Source: a virus
IMG/VR virus record: IMGVR_UViG_3300022413_000039
Span: 1 to 23,831 of that record
Direction: 5' to 3' (one strand)
Length of the DNA stretch: 23,831 nucleotides
The notes under the pieces are model-generated. The model was given only the letters and a program-made list of their open reading frames with translations, did no database searches and had not been told where the DNA came from. Positions within the stretch are counted from its first letter, which is position 1; each line of letters opens with the position of its first letter. The translations under genes and the position numbers were made by a program. Below are positions 6,714-14,627 of the stretch, piece after piece.

Positions 6714-7289
6714 CTACACGTTGTCGACTCGATGTGCGAGCAATCCGTCATTGAAACCGAGACCCTCGCTGTCACCCGAGAACGCAAAGCCGTTGTTCAA
6801 CGACTCGATCGACTTGACCTTGACTCCGCCCAGACCTGCACGCTGCAGCAACCGACGGAGCCGCTCGCGCGTCCCCTCGGTCAGGTTGACCGGTACGATC
6901 GACTCGATCGAGGCCATCATTGGGTACAGCCCGAAGGCTCTTATCTTGTTGCTCTGTGTCAGCCGGGCGGCTATCTCGAGCAGGAATTCCACGGTGCCGA
7001 ACGAACGATTGCTCAACACCTTCGCCGTCATCACACGACGGTAGTCGTTGTCCAGTAGGCTGTTCCGAGACTCACTCAGCAACTTTCCGTAGAAGTCGAG
7101 AGTGTTGCCGTAGGCGATGTCGGTGAATCGGTCCTCGACGAGTTGATGACCTGCGTCCGCTACCTCCTGCGCCTCGGGTGCGACTACCTTAAGTATCGCA
7201 TCCCAATACGTAAGCGGGTCCCCGCCCGACTTAAACTGGCTGGGTAGGCGCCCAACCGCATCGCCGTAAATGTCCTCTGCGTGGGTCAC
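6714..7289 (-). CDS. Baseplate wedge tip protein, DUF2612/tail protein I-like
   Basis: 191 residues from a GTG in a GTGA overlap with the baseplate J gene. The order AYGNTLDFYGKLL, then SRNSLLDNDYRRVMTAKVL, then SNRSFGTVEFL is the recognisable signature of DUF2612-type proteins, which stand in the place of P2 gpI at the outer end of the baseplate wedge. The C-terminal part (RLLQRAGLGGVKVKSIESL, then a FAFSGD strand) fits the same family. It probably links baseplate J to the fibre encoded next. Length is normal for the family. Confidence 0.85.
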   Translation of the reverse strand: MTHAEDIYGDAVGRLPSQFKSGGDPLTYWDAILKVVAPEAQEVADAGHQLVEDRFTDIAYGNTLDFYGKLLSESRNSLLDNDYRRVMTAKVLSNRSFGTVEFLLEIAARLTQSNKIRAFGLYPMMASIESIVPVNLTEGTRERLRRLLQRAGLGGVKVKSIESLNNGFAFSGDSEGLGFNDGLLAHRVDNV

Positions 7290-8443
7290 GAGCTAATCAC
7301 CACAATGTCCGTCGACGGTGTCTGGATCGCCGCCCGCTCAGTCAGCGCGATCGCAAAGTCAGCCTCGACCGGAACGCCCCCGAGAAACGTCTGTTTCGCG
7401 GTGATCGTCACGATCCCGGACACCTCCGCGACGGCACAAATGATGCGGTACAGTAGGACGTCCGCTCCCATGAGCTGCTCGTCCTTGATGTAGTCGTCGA
7501 TCGCCGTTTTAATTTGGGTATCCCCGTCGGTCGGATAGTTTCCGTCGGTCGTGACGGTGATCTCAAACTCCATGTTGACGATCGTCACGGTATCGTACTT
7601 GAACGTATGGCTGTTCCCCCGCGAGTCGATCACCGAGACCGAGCTCGCCCCGACCGTCTCCACGCCGATGCCAATGTTGTCCTTGAAGAAATCTCCGAGC
7701 TCGGTGAGTACGGGACTCCCGTCAATCACGACCTGGATACTATGGGGCGGGAGCGCTCCGACTGTCAGGTCGGTCACGTTCTCGATGACGAGCGCGTCAG
7801 AGACGTTGTCGACGATCTGCTGGACACGCGCCTCGAGGGACCCTCGAGTGGACGCGCCGATGGCCTGGTTACTCTTTTTGACCGAGGCTCGGAGCTGTGC
7901 GTCAGTCTCCGCGTCCCGACCCGGCACGGCGTCCGCGGCCTGGTTGATCGAAGACAGGCCGGCGACCGGCGTCTTGATCGTATCGATCGCTCCGGCGGTG
8001 GCCTGCTTGAAGCCGGCCTCCTGAGCGGTGACCGTCACCGAGTCGCTTCCGGTAAGTGTCCTGTCGGCGTCCTGGACGTACACGTCACCTGACGGGCCGA
8101 CGCTGTACTGGGTGCCCGACGGCACCAGAGTCCCGACGGTCCCTGTGAGAGCGAGGGTCGCCGTCGACTTGGTGGCGGCTAGTCGCTCGATACCGATCAG
8201 CCCGGCCACGTTGTCGAGCGCCACACCAGACGCGTTATCCGGGTTGAGGAAGTCGTGCGCGAGCTGGAGTTGCTGCCAGCACGGGTCGATCATCCCAGCG
8301 AAAAGACGAATTAGCGTCCCGAGAACGCTGGTATCCTCGAGCTGTGCGCCTTCGCCGAGCTCGAGAATGGCCCGAGCTTCCATGTCGTCGAGGATCTCGG
8401 CGAGTCGCTTGATCGTGAATCCGGCTGTAGTCAGACCCGCCAT
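7286..8443 (-). CDS. Baseplate J-like wedge protein
   Basis: 385 residues, ATG start 4 bases after the gp25-like stop. The blocks are classic for baseplate J/gp47-gp6-like proteins: a helical start (AEILDDMEARAILELGEG), ALDNVAGLIGIERLAATKSTATL, a beta part around LVPSGTQYSVGPSGDVYV, then the signature GRDAETDAQLRASVKKSN and GSLEARVQQI, and a C-terminal part ending near FLGGVPVEADFAIALTERA. These proteins form the wedge ring that joins the central hub to fibres and triggers sheath contraction. Its place between gp25-like and tail I-like genes is the usual wedge order. Confidence 0.92.
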   Translation of the reverse strand: MAGLTTAGFTIKRLAEILDDMEARAILELGEGAQLEDTSVLGTLIRLFAGMIDPCWQQLQLAHDFLNPDNASGVALDNVAGLIGIERLAATKSTATLALTGTVGTLVPSGTQYSVGPSGDVYVQDADRTLTGSDSVTVTAQEAGFKQATAGAIDTIKTPVAGLSSINQAADAVPGRDAETDAQLRASVKKSNQAIGASTRGSLEARVQQIVDNVSDALVIENVTDLTVGALPPHSIQVVIDGSPVLTELGDFFKDNIGIGVETVGASSVSVIDSRGNSHTFKYDTVTIVNMEFEITVTTDGNYPTDGDTQIKTAIDDYIKDEQLMGADVLLYRIICAVAEVSGIVTITAKQTFLGGVPVEADFAIALTERAAIQTPSTDIVVISS

Positions 8444-8447
8444 AGAC

Positions 8448-8879
8448 CTATCCGTAGAATCCCCAGCTCTCTTCGAAGAGCAGGACGAGCATCGAGGGCG
8501 TCATCGGGTCGATGCCCAGGGAGACCGGAAACTCGCCCTCGTCCGTAAGCGCCAAGTAGTCGATCGTCAGGTTCCGGTTCGGGCCGTCGAATGCGATCGT
8601 AAAGTCTCTGATACCGGTGGTGCCGGGTATCGTGAGGATATAAGACCGGAACGTGGCCTCGATTAACCGCAGGTCCGGATTTTTGACCAGCACGTCATCG
8701 CGCCATGGGAAACCAGCCTGCCGGTTCATGAACGCCTCGCCCAGATGAAGTCCGAGCGCGGTCAGATGGTGCTGCGCTACCGCCCGCCGACCCTGGACGA
8801 GGGCCAGTTCCTGTCCGTCAAAATCTAGATCCCTCGTCACAGGGTCGATGGAGATGTCAGTGACCGGCACTGTTGGCAC
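8448..8879 (-). CDS. gp25-like baseplate wedge protein
   Basis: 143 residues. The pattern ALVQGRRAVAQHHLTALGLHLGE followed by FMNRQAGFPWRDDVL and a 'TIPGTTGIRDF' segment matches gp25/gpW and DUF2634-type wedge proteins, which in T4 and relatives initiate sheath polymerisation. The frame has a stop just upstream and two GTG codons three apart; the second (first base 8870) has a GGGG ribosome site in front, so the true protein may be three residues shorter. It lies directly before baseplate J, as expected. Confidence 0.82.
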   Translation of the reverse strand: MPTVPVTDISIDPVTRDLDFDGQELALVQGRRAVAQHHLTALGLHLGEAFMNRQAGFPWRDDVLVKNPDLRLIEATFRSYILTIPGTTGIRDFTIAFDGPNRNLTIDYLALTDEGEFPVSLGIDPMTPSMLVLLFEESWGFYG

Positions 8880-8911
8880 CCCAGGCTGGAATTAGAGCCA
8901 TCATAGCGTTC

Positions 8912-9469
8912 TCACCAGCTCGCCAACAACCGCCAGGCGCCGTCGGCGAACATCTGAAGGTTGTTGTCAACAGTGTTGACCACGATCATACCCTCCGCCC
9001 CAGAGGGGTTTCCGGTGGTTCCCTTCGTGCTAATGATCCGCACATACCCCGCGCCGCCCTGGTCGACGATCATGTCTCCGCTCTCCTCTGGAGATAGCTC
9101 ATTGGCGATGGTCTGCCAGGTATCTTCTGCGACAGTCTCTGGCGATCCGTTCGATAAGGTCGGAGCTGACGTTGGGCCTTCGTCGGTCAAAACCGTGCCG
9201 ACCTCGAAGGTAATGGATAACGCCGCTACGGTCTTCACGTAGTAGCTCCCGTTGTTGGAGCTGGAGCCTGTGACGGTGAGGATTGTTCCAGCAACCCATC
9301 CGTCTGTTACGAAGCTGCCAGTGGTACGTGTGATCTGCTGTGCGGAGGCGACGAAGGTAACCGAGACGCCCGTGGTTGAGGCGTCTGGGAAGATGTCCCC
9401 AGACGCCTTGAGGGCGTCTTTGATCGCCGTCCCCAGCGTGTTCTCTTCTCGGAAAACTGAGACTGCCAT
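8912..9469 (-). CDS. Baseplate-associated beta-domain protein (185 aa)
   Basis: The ATG overlaps the spike gene stop by one base (TGATG). Residues about 35-95 form an Ig-like or added beta unit of a type frequent in phage virion proteins: a SFVTDGWVAGTILTVTGSS segment then YYVKTVAALSITFEVGT. The C-terminal third (SGDMIVDQGG, then NTVDNNLQMFADGAWRLLASW) resembles short fibre or needle ends with an 'NNL..ya.G.Wr.L' finish. Position between the spike and the gp25-like wedge says that it belongs to the baseplate, possibly a small fibre or spike accessory. I do not know a characterised homologue. Confidence 0.72.
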   Translation of the reverse strand: MAVSVFREENTLGTAIKDALKASGDIFPDASTTGVSVTFVASAQQITRTTGSFVTDGWVAGTILTVTGSSSNNGSYYVKTVAALSITFEVGTVLTDEGPTSAPTLSNGSPETVAEDTWQTIANELSPEESGDMIVDQGGAGYVRIISTKGTTGNPSGAEGMIVVNTVDNNLQMFADGAWRLLASW

Positions 9470-10116
9470 CAGGCCCCCTTGATCGTCGTGAGATCGACCC
9501 GTAGCGTTCCGAGCGCAGCCACAGTTGTCGGGTTGAGCGGCTGGGGTCCAATCCCGGTATTGACCGTCGTGGTCATGAGCTCGGAGAGCACCGAGTCGAG
9601 AATGGCGAGCAGGTCGACGCTCGTGTTCTCGTTCCCGATCTGAATCTTCCCGGCCGGGGTGACCCGGATGATCATATTCGAATTGGCGAGACCGATGACC
9701 AGGTCGGTCGCGCTCGCGACGGCCAAAGAGTCGTTGAAGGGGCTAAAGCCCGCCCAGACAACAGCGTCGTTCCAGTCGAATGACCTCCGGCTAAGCGGCG
9801 ACGCCTTCTTGCCGAAGTTCATCCAGTTGTCGATGTCGCGCTCGCTGAAGCCGATCCAGCATGGGTCGCCGGCGGCGGGAGGGGCGGATATTGAGAACGG
9901 GCCAAAGCGGGGGAAGTAGACGGGGACCCGGGTGAGCACCGGGAGCTCGGTGCCATCCTCCTCGAGGAACGCTGGCTGAACGTCACAGCTCTGCTCGGAC
10001 GCGGTGTACTTCTCGATAATGCCGGGCATGCCGACACGCATCTGCGAGCTGCCGTACTCAAGCAGCTGCAGCATGACGTCGGGAAACCGACCCGCGTATC
10101 TCTGCTCGTCCGTCAT
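9469..10116 (-). CDS. Membrane-puncturing baseplate spike, Gp138-type OB fold
   Basis: 215 residues from an ATG in a four-base overlap with the hub stop; a longer upstream frame is a shadow of the hub gene. The N-terminal half fits the Gp138 spike family: GMPGIIEKYTASEQSCDVQP, then LPVLTRVPVYFPRFG, then GDPCWIGFSERDIDNWMNFG and a SRRSFDWNDAVVWAGF close. That domain is an OB fold attached to the hub. Residues 140-215 hold repeating strands (VIGLANSNMIIRV, GKIQIGNENTSV), compatible with a short triple-helix needle. No Cys/His iron-binding tip motif is obvious. Confidence 0.88.
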   Translation of the reverse strand: MTDEQRYAGRFPDVMLQLLEYGSSQMRVGMPGIIEKYTASEQSCDVQPAFLEEDGTELPVLTRVPVYFPRFGPFSISAPPAAGDPCWIGFSERDIDNWMNFGKKASPLSRRSFDWNDAVVWAGFSPFNDSLAVASATDLVIGLANSNMIIRVTPAGKIQIGNENTSVDLLAILDSVLSELMTTTVNTGIGPQPLNPTTVAALGTLRVDLTTIKGA

Positions 10117-10973
10117 GTGCCGAGCTCCCTGGCCGAAACCTCTGAGTAGTACTCGTCCTCGAAGCCTGAGTCCCCGATGTGGCGGACGCGCTCGCACACG
10201 TAGACGCCGTCGAATTCTCGACTTCTGAGTCGAACGGAGCGACCGGGACGAAGACCCGGCTCGAGGATGATCCGGAAGTTGATCCCGACCACCCGCTCGC
10301 GCCCCTTCTTCGACTTCAGCATGAGCTTGGGGCTGCCGACCAGATTGGTGTCGCTCGTGACCTCCACCGCGATCTCCGGCGTGGGAGAGCCATCCCTCAG
10401 GATCTGGATCACGCCGTCCTGGATCGAGGCCTCCCCTCCGGCCTGGTCGACGAGCCGCTCGATGTATCTCCAGGCCGGCCCACTCATGGTGATCCCGCTG
10501 AGAAACACCTTCGAGGTATCGACGTTGCTGGGGACGGGCCCGAGCTCGAGCGCCATCGCATCGCCGAGCTCGTTGAGCGCATCTTGGATCGTCGCGCCCG
10601 GCCCAAGCGTGATGTTGACACGGTTCGAGATGAAGGCCCGCTCGCCGTCGCCACCCGCGATCTTGATGATTCTGTCGGGCAGCTTGTGGGTGACCTCAAC
10701 ACGTCGGATGTCCCCGAGGAACAAACCCCCAGTGCGAGCTCGGTGTCCGGCCTCGAGGAGCACCCGATCTCCATAATTGCGTATGAACTTCGCCCGCGAG
10801 GGCGAGACGTTGAATATCTGGATCTGCGCGTCGTTTGGCGTGCCGCGCTTGGTCTGATCGATCGTGAAGGAGATCCGGTGCTCGGTCCACTCGAAGGCCT
10901 GAGCGGAGGTCTCCCCCTCCGGTGCCACGGCGTTGACCGTGACCTTGACCTGTCGATCGACCAGTGCAGGCAC
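10113..10973 (-). CDS. Baseplate hub protein (gp27/gpD-like)
   Basis: 286 residues, starting at GTG with GGAG seven bases upstream; the stop of the plug gene is one base away, and an overlapping ATG lies in a different frame. The central region has hub-like features: FTIDQTKRGTPNDAQIQIFN, a LEAGHR strand and FLGDIRRVEVTHKLPDR, then IQDALNELGDAM and an IQILRDG strand. These match the tail-hub fold (T4 gp27, P2 gpD, Mu gp44 superfamily), to which the spike attaches. Gene order plug-hub-spike supports the call. Residues 200-280 end in a YYSEVSARELG strand typical of the second hub barrel. Confidence 0.85.
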   Translation of the reverse strand: MPALVDRQVKVTVNAVAPEGETSAQAFEWTEHRISFTIDQTKRGTPNDAQIQIFNVSPSRAKFIRNYGDRVLLEAGHRARTGGLFLGDIRRVEVTHKLPDRIIKIAGGDGERAFISNRVNITLGPGATIQDALNELGDAMALELGPVPSNVDTSKVFLSGITMSGPAWRYIERLVDQAGGEASIQDGVIQILRDGSPTPEIAVEVTSDTNLVGSPKLMLKSKKGRERVVGINFRIILEPGLRPGRSVRLRSREFDGVYVCERVRHIGDSGFEDEYYSEVSARELGT

Positions 10974-10974
10974 A

Positions 10975-11325
10975 TCACGTCTCCAGCTCGGCCAACTTGA
11001 GACGCATCAGGCGATGGGTGTCGCCGAGCTCGTCGCGGCCGGGGTCAGTGTAGAAAGCATCGGCTGGAGGTATCACGACGAGGTCGCTGTCCGTCCACAT
11101 CCCGGCTAGGTACTTCAACCGGTCCGCCAACGGGTACCAGCTAACCAACCGCACACCCGAAACCAACCTCTCCCCCACAGAGTCGTCGATATGGAAGTAC
11201 CAGGATCCCGACGCGCGGACGAAGAAGAAGGTTAGCCGAAACTGCTTCCCATCGAGCTCCAGCCGGAATCTCTGAGCGCCACCTTCAGGGTCGAACCTGA
11301 TCTCGTCGAAGGTCTCAATACTCAT
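10975..11325 (-). CDS. Baseplate plug, Pam3 gp18-like
   Basis: 116 residues from an ATG in an ATGA overlap with the Dit-like gene. The sequence FRLELDGKQFRLTFFF, then SGSWYFHIDDSVGERLVSGV, RLVSWYPL and a later DPGRDELGD-THRLMRLKL fits the small family named for the cyanophage Pam3 plug protein gp18. In Pam3 the plug sits inside the baseplate next to the hub. Together with Dit-like, hub and Gp138-like spike it forms a compact baseplate core. The match is by memory of the family pattern. Confidence 0.82.
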   Translation of the reverse strand: MSIETFDEIRFDPEGGAQRFRLELDGKQFRLTFFFVRASGSWYFHIDDSVGERLVSGVRLVSWYPLADRLKYLAGMWTDSDLVVIPPADAFYTDPGRDELGDTHRLMRLKLAELET

Positions 11326-12005
11326 GGGACAGTCGGACGGTTGTTGATCAACGGGTCGTTTATTCGGGACAGCGGGATCGTTCCCTCCGGGGGCGGATCA
11401 TGCCCGGCCAGAGTGCCGGTAAACTCTACTGTTCCCTGATAGAGCGTGCCATCGACCGGAGGAACGCTCCGGAACGCTGTATTGATGCCGTTGTCCGATA
11501 CGTCTTCGGCGCTGTCTGCCACGTCTTCGGCGAACTGAGATTCGCCGGCGACAGTCACCCGGGTCTCACTCGACGACACCAGTCGGATCTGCTTGAGCGC
11601 GATCGACACCCGAAGCTCGTTCGCGCTGATCTGGCTTCCGCGCTGTCGAATAACCTCGGTGATGGCCATGTTCTGAAGCGTTCGCCCTCTCGACACGTAC
11701 GTGACGAGCGCCCGCTCTTCGGAGGTTTCGAGCAGAAGCTCGTAGGCGCTCTGCGCCCGCTCCGGAACCATGTCGTCGGGGGCTACGAACAGCGGGGTGT
11801 TGCTGACGATGCCCTCGACGCGCACCGTTTTCGGCATGGGTTGAATGTGGTCGCTCTTGCGCGAGCCGTCTTCGACGGGGTGCTCGGTGACCTTGTACTT
11901 GTCGACGAAGTCCTCCTTCGTCGTCGCGTCCAGGACGAAGCGCTGACCGTCGAGGCGTACGATGTAGCTACCGTTGCGAGCTCGTCGCCGTAGTACGTTG
12001 GCCAT
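11322..12005 (-). CDS. Dit-like baseplate protein
   Basis: 227 residues. The start overlaps the tape-measure stop by one base (TGATG) with GGAGGAGG in front. Residues 20-160 match the Dit-like N-terminal domain of contractile phages: FVLDATTKEDF, KVTEHPVEDGSRKSDHI, then VEGIVSNTPLF, a YELLLETSEERALVTYV segment and NMAITEVIRQRG, closing with LKQIRLVSSSE. This domain forms a ring between the tube end and the hub. Residues 165-227 are an extension with Asp/Ser-rich loops and Pro-rich end. Gene position straight after the tape measure is the standard one. Confidence 0.87.
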   Translation of the reverse strand: MANVLRRRARNGSYIVRLDGQRFVLDATTKEDFVDKYKVTEHPVEDGSRKSDHIQPMPKTVRVEGIVSNTPLFVAPDDMVPERAQSAYELLLETSEERALVTYVSRGRTLQNMAITEVIRQRGSQISANELRVSIALKQIRLVSSSETRVTVAGESQFAEDVADSAEDVSDNGINTAFRSVPPVDGTLYQGTVEFTGTLAGHDPPPEGTIPLSRINDPLINNRPTVP

Positions 12006-13951
12006 CAGCCTCCTCCGACCAGTCCGCCCACTCCAGAGACGAGGCTCTCGAGCTGGGACAGCATACTGTTGACCACTTCAGAGGCCATGGCGCGCGCGGT
12101 GGCCTGGACGAACTCCTCCTGGCCGATGCCCTCTGCGGTTACCTCCACGCGGATGACGGGCCCGAACTGCTCCGCCATCGCCAGTCCTTCGCCAACTCCG
12201 CGCCGAGCTCGAGAGAAGGCGGAGTTGGTGCGCATGGTCGCGAACTCTTGAACCTGCTGCTGCTGGATGCCCTGCAGCATTGGGACGAACAGGCCCTCCA
12301 CGAGACTTGGCTGGGACTGGAATTCCCGAAGCCGCTGCAGGCGCATCCGTTCGTGGTGGGGAACGAACCGAGTGACATCGACCGGCGGTGCCACTCGATT
12401 GACTGTGTCACCCAATAAGCGGGGCAGTCCGACGATGCCTCCTACCACGCCTCCAATAGCTGTTTCAGCCGCGGTGGACGCTACATCCACTGAAGTCTGA
12501 AGGAAGGTTGTGCCGAGCAGTGAGTCGATCCCCGTCGCGAACAGGTCCGGAATGAAGCGGCCGAGATCAGAGACGAACGAGGCTCCAGCAGCGATGTTGG
12601 CCTCGGTCTCGTTGAAGCCGAACAAATTTCGCATCTCGTTGGAACGCTGTTGGGTCACAGCGAACAGGTCTCGTCCCGCACCGCCCCGTTCTTGACGTAT
12701 CGACTCGGTCAGTATGCCTCCACTCACTGAGGCGTCTATGTTCTGACCGAGAACCCCCCGAACGCCGCCTGTGATGCCCGCTAAGACGTCCTGGATCATG
12801 AGCACTGCCGACGCGACTATCGCGGCCGGAACAGCCCCGGCTCCGGCAGCCCTCCCCGCTGCGCCGGCGCCACCTACCGGTATGATCGAGGTTCCGCCGC
12901 CCCCTCCCGCGCCGATGGCACCACTGATAGCTGCTGCTGCGCCGCCCGCTCCACGCAGTCCTCCCAGCGTCCGCATCGCACCAGCGATACCGATGATCCA
13001 ACGACCGAAGCGAAGTGCCGCGCTCCCCGTACCCACGGCGATGAGCGACACCAGCCCAACCTTCAGAAGGACGATGTTGTCCTTCAGGAACCTGACGAGC
13101 TGGGTCAGCTGCTTCAGCGCTATGCTGAGCGTCCGACCCAGCAGGACGGCCAGGCTCTCCCCCGACTCGTCGACGCCACTGATCTCCTGGAGGAAGTCCC
13201 TGAGCGCCTGGATCAGGCCGCCCTTTTCGCCCATCGCACGGACGAACCGCTTGATAGAGTCGACCGCGAGCGAGCTCAGGCCGGGCAGACGACCCATCTG
13301 CTGCTCAACACCGCCGGCGAAGTCGGTCTCGCCGAGCTGCTGCAAGAAGCCGATGACCGAGTTGATGTCTCGGTTCATCCGGTGGGTCATTCCCCGGACG
13401 GTCACCTCGAGCTCGCCTGTGCTCCGGTTCAGTGCCACCTGGCCGCCGAGGACGTTCTCCAGGGCGCGAGTCAGGCCAGCCGGGATACCGGTCGCCGCAT
13501 CGACTAGGCGCTCGATGTCCGTCCCCATGGCCGCAGCCACGTTGGACAGGCCCATCATCGTCATCTCGGTCGGTTCGAGCCCGACGTTCTTCAAGCGCAG
13601 GTAGGCCCGGGTGACCTGGTCGATGTTGAACGGGACCTTCTGGGCGAAGGTGTCGAGGAATTCGAAGGCGCGTCGAGCTCGGTCGACACTCCCCTCGAGG
13701 GTTACGAGGATTCCCTGAAGCCGCTCGAACTCGGTGAGCTCGCCGGCGACTCGACGAAGGGTGAAGGCTGCGGTGGTGAGTCCGACGAGGCCTCGGCCGA
13801 ACCCAACCAGGTTGGTGTTCAGTCCCCGGGTGGCTCGAGCAGCTCGTTGGGCGGTTTGGCGATAGCGGCTGACCGCCGCCTCGGCGCGGCGGATCTTGTT
13901 CTCCTCGACCCGGAAGCCGAGGACAGTAATGAGCTCGCGAACAATCGGCAT
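12005..13951 (-). CDS. Tail tape-measure protein
   Basis: 648 residues, so a short tail is expected. ATG follows the stop of the chaperone frameshift frame directly (TAGATG). Residues 15-75 are a basic coiled coil (RRAEAAVSRYRQTAQRAAR), residues 75-260 carry the conserved tape-measure region (FERLQGILVTLEGSVDRARR, then QVTRAYLRLKNVGLEP and NRSTGELEVT). Residues 293-325 and about 373-395 are strongly hydrophobic and may cross a membrane during DNA ejection; between them lies a Gly/Ala-rich stretch. It sets tail length and probably forms a channel for DNA. The N-terminus interacts with the chaperone encoded just upstream. Confidence 0.9.
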   Translation of the reverse strand: MPIVRELITVLGFRVEENKIRRAEAAVSRYRQTAQRAARATRGLNTNLVGFGRGLVGLTTAAFTLRRVAGELTEFERLQGILVTLEGSVDRARRAFEFLDTFAQKVPFNIDQVTRAYLRLKNVGLEPTEMTMMGLSNVAAAMGTDIERLVDAATGIPAGLTRALENVLGGQVALNRSTGELEVTVRGMTHRMNRDINSVIGFLQQLGETDFAGGVEQQMGRLPGLSSLAVDSIKRFVRAMGEKGGLIQALRDFLQEISGVDESGESLAVLLGRTLSIALKQLTQLVRFLKDNIVLLKVGLVSLIAVGTGSAALRFGRWIIGIAGAMRTLGGLRGAGGAAAAISGAIGAGGGGGTSIIPVGGAGAAGRAAGAGAVPAAIVASAVLMIQDVLAGITGGVRGVLGQNIDASVSGGILTESIRQERGGAGRDLFAVTQQRSNEMRNLFGFNETEANIAAGASFVSDLGRFIPDLFATGIDSLLGTTFLQTSVDVASTAAETAIGGVVGGIVGLPRLLGDTVNRVAPPVDVTRFVPHHERMRLQRLREFQSQPSLVEGLFVPMLQGIQQQQVQEFATMRTNSAFSRARRGVGEGLAMAEQFGPVIRVEVTAEGIGQEEFVQATARAMASEVVNSMLSQLESLVSGVGGLVGGG

Positions 13952-14619
13952 CTAAGCGCCCTCGAGGGCCTCGGCCTCCAAGTCTAACACGACGAGAGTC
14001 CGAACCACGTCGTCGACGCTCCAACGCGTCTGTATCTCGTTCAGCGAGTCCCTTCCAGCTGACCAGCAGCGATAGATGGGCCACCGGATGTCGTACCGGT
14101 CTGTTGCCCGTTCGGGGCTGCGCTGACCTCGCTCTCGCTCTCGTCCAGCTCCGCCATCATCGTCCGGAACTGCTCTCTTAAGCGCGTCAACGCACCATCG
14201 AAAAAACTGCGGTAATTCACCTCCAGGACCCAGGCGATCACGAGGAACATCTCCCCGTAGTTACCCTGGTAGGCCTCGTTGAAGGTCCACTGCTTTTCGC
14301 TACCGATCGCAGCGTCGCTGAACTTCTTCGCGTCTCGGACGACGAGTTTGAGGATGCGCTTGAGCATCGCCACGCCGCCCGCGGCCCGGATCTTGACGGC
14401 CAGGGCTTCGATCGCGGTGCCGAAGCTCTGACCGCTGAAGGCCGAGAGCGTGTCGGCCAACATGACCGTGGTCCCGAGCTGACCGACGGGCTGACCGATC
14501 GCCTCAAGGACGTCCATGAGCAAGTCGAAGCCTTCCTCGGCCCCGAACTGCTTGAGGGAGTACTTATGCGGCTTTCCCTCTGCGTCCGTGAATGTCTTAT
14601 GCTGGCGGGTTCTCGACAT
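13952..14619 (-). CDS. Tail assembly chaperone -1 frameshift product (gpGT-like)
   Basis: Reading through the slippery site shifts the ribosome to an open -1 frame and gives about 222 residues: 140 from the first frame and 82 from the second. The second frame carries a recognisable tail-chaperone ending, with WPIYRCWSAG, SLNEIQTRWSVDDVV and LVVLDLEAEA, and it stops at the base before the tape-measure ATG. It lacks a start codon of its own with a ribosome site. In lambda and many other tailed phages the longer chaperone, made by -1 slippage, binds the tape measure and tube proteins during tail assembly. The useful homology starts upstream of the first-frame stop, so slippage must happen well before that stop. 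Confidence 0.78.
14041..14619 (-). CDS. Tail assembly chaperone (short, gpG-like form)
   Basis: 192 residues from ATG, with GAGGAG overlapping the tube stop. The body is helical (EEGFDLLMDVLEAIG; KRILKLVVRDAKKF), and contains NYGEMFLVIAWVLEVNYRSFF, the region typical of XkdN/DUF-type tail chaperones. After residue 150 the frame turns into a low-complexity linker rich in Gly, Ser, Thr and Glu and ends at a TGA. This form would be the more abundant one. Its location between tube and tape measure is diagnostic. It is not a virion component in known systems. Confidence 0.85.
   Translation of the reverse strand: MSRTRQHKTFTDAEGKPHKYSLKQFGAEEGFDLLMDVLEAIGQPVGQLGTTVMLADTLSAFSGQSFGTAIEALAVKIRAAGGVAMLKRILKLVVRDAKKFSDAAIGSEKQWTFNEAYQGNYGEMFLVIAWVLEVNYRSFFDGALTRLREQFRTMMAELDESESEVSAAPNGQQTGTTSGGPSIAAGQLEGTR
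14182..14206 (-). promoter_or_regulatory. Programmed -1 frameshift site with short hairpin
   Basis: On the coding strand a run of six T then C reads T TTT TTC in the chaperone frame (positions 14206-14200). Four bases later GTGCG-TTGA-CGCGC can form a 5-bp stem with a 4-base loop (14195-14182), possibly with one more G-U pair. This is the textbook layout of a -1 slippery heptamer plus stimulator. It is the only such heptamer that I found in the overlap of the two frames. Confidence 0.72.
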
Positions 14620-14627
14620 TTAGCTCC

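Noticed and set aside
8860-8901. Short peptide starting at the ATG at 8901
   Set aside because: It is only 14 codons long, without a ribosome site, and overlaps the gp25-like start.
12771-13604. 277-residue plus-strand frame over the tape measure
   Set aside because: Low-complexity Pro/Ala/Ser/Arg composition and full overlap with a confident gene.
13305-14084. 259-residue minus-strand frame overlapping tape measure and chaperone
   Set aside because: It is the +1 frame, Arg/Pro-rich, and lacks chaperone motifs; the -1 frame is the one with matching motifs.
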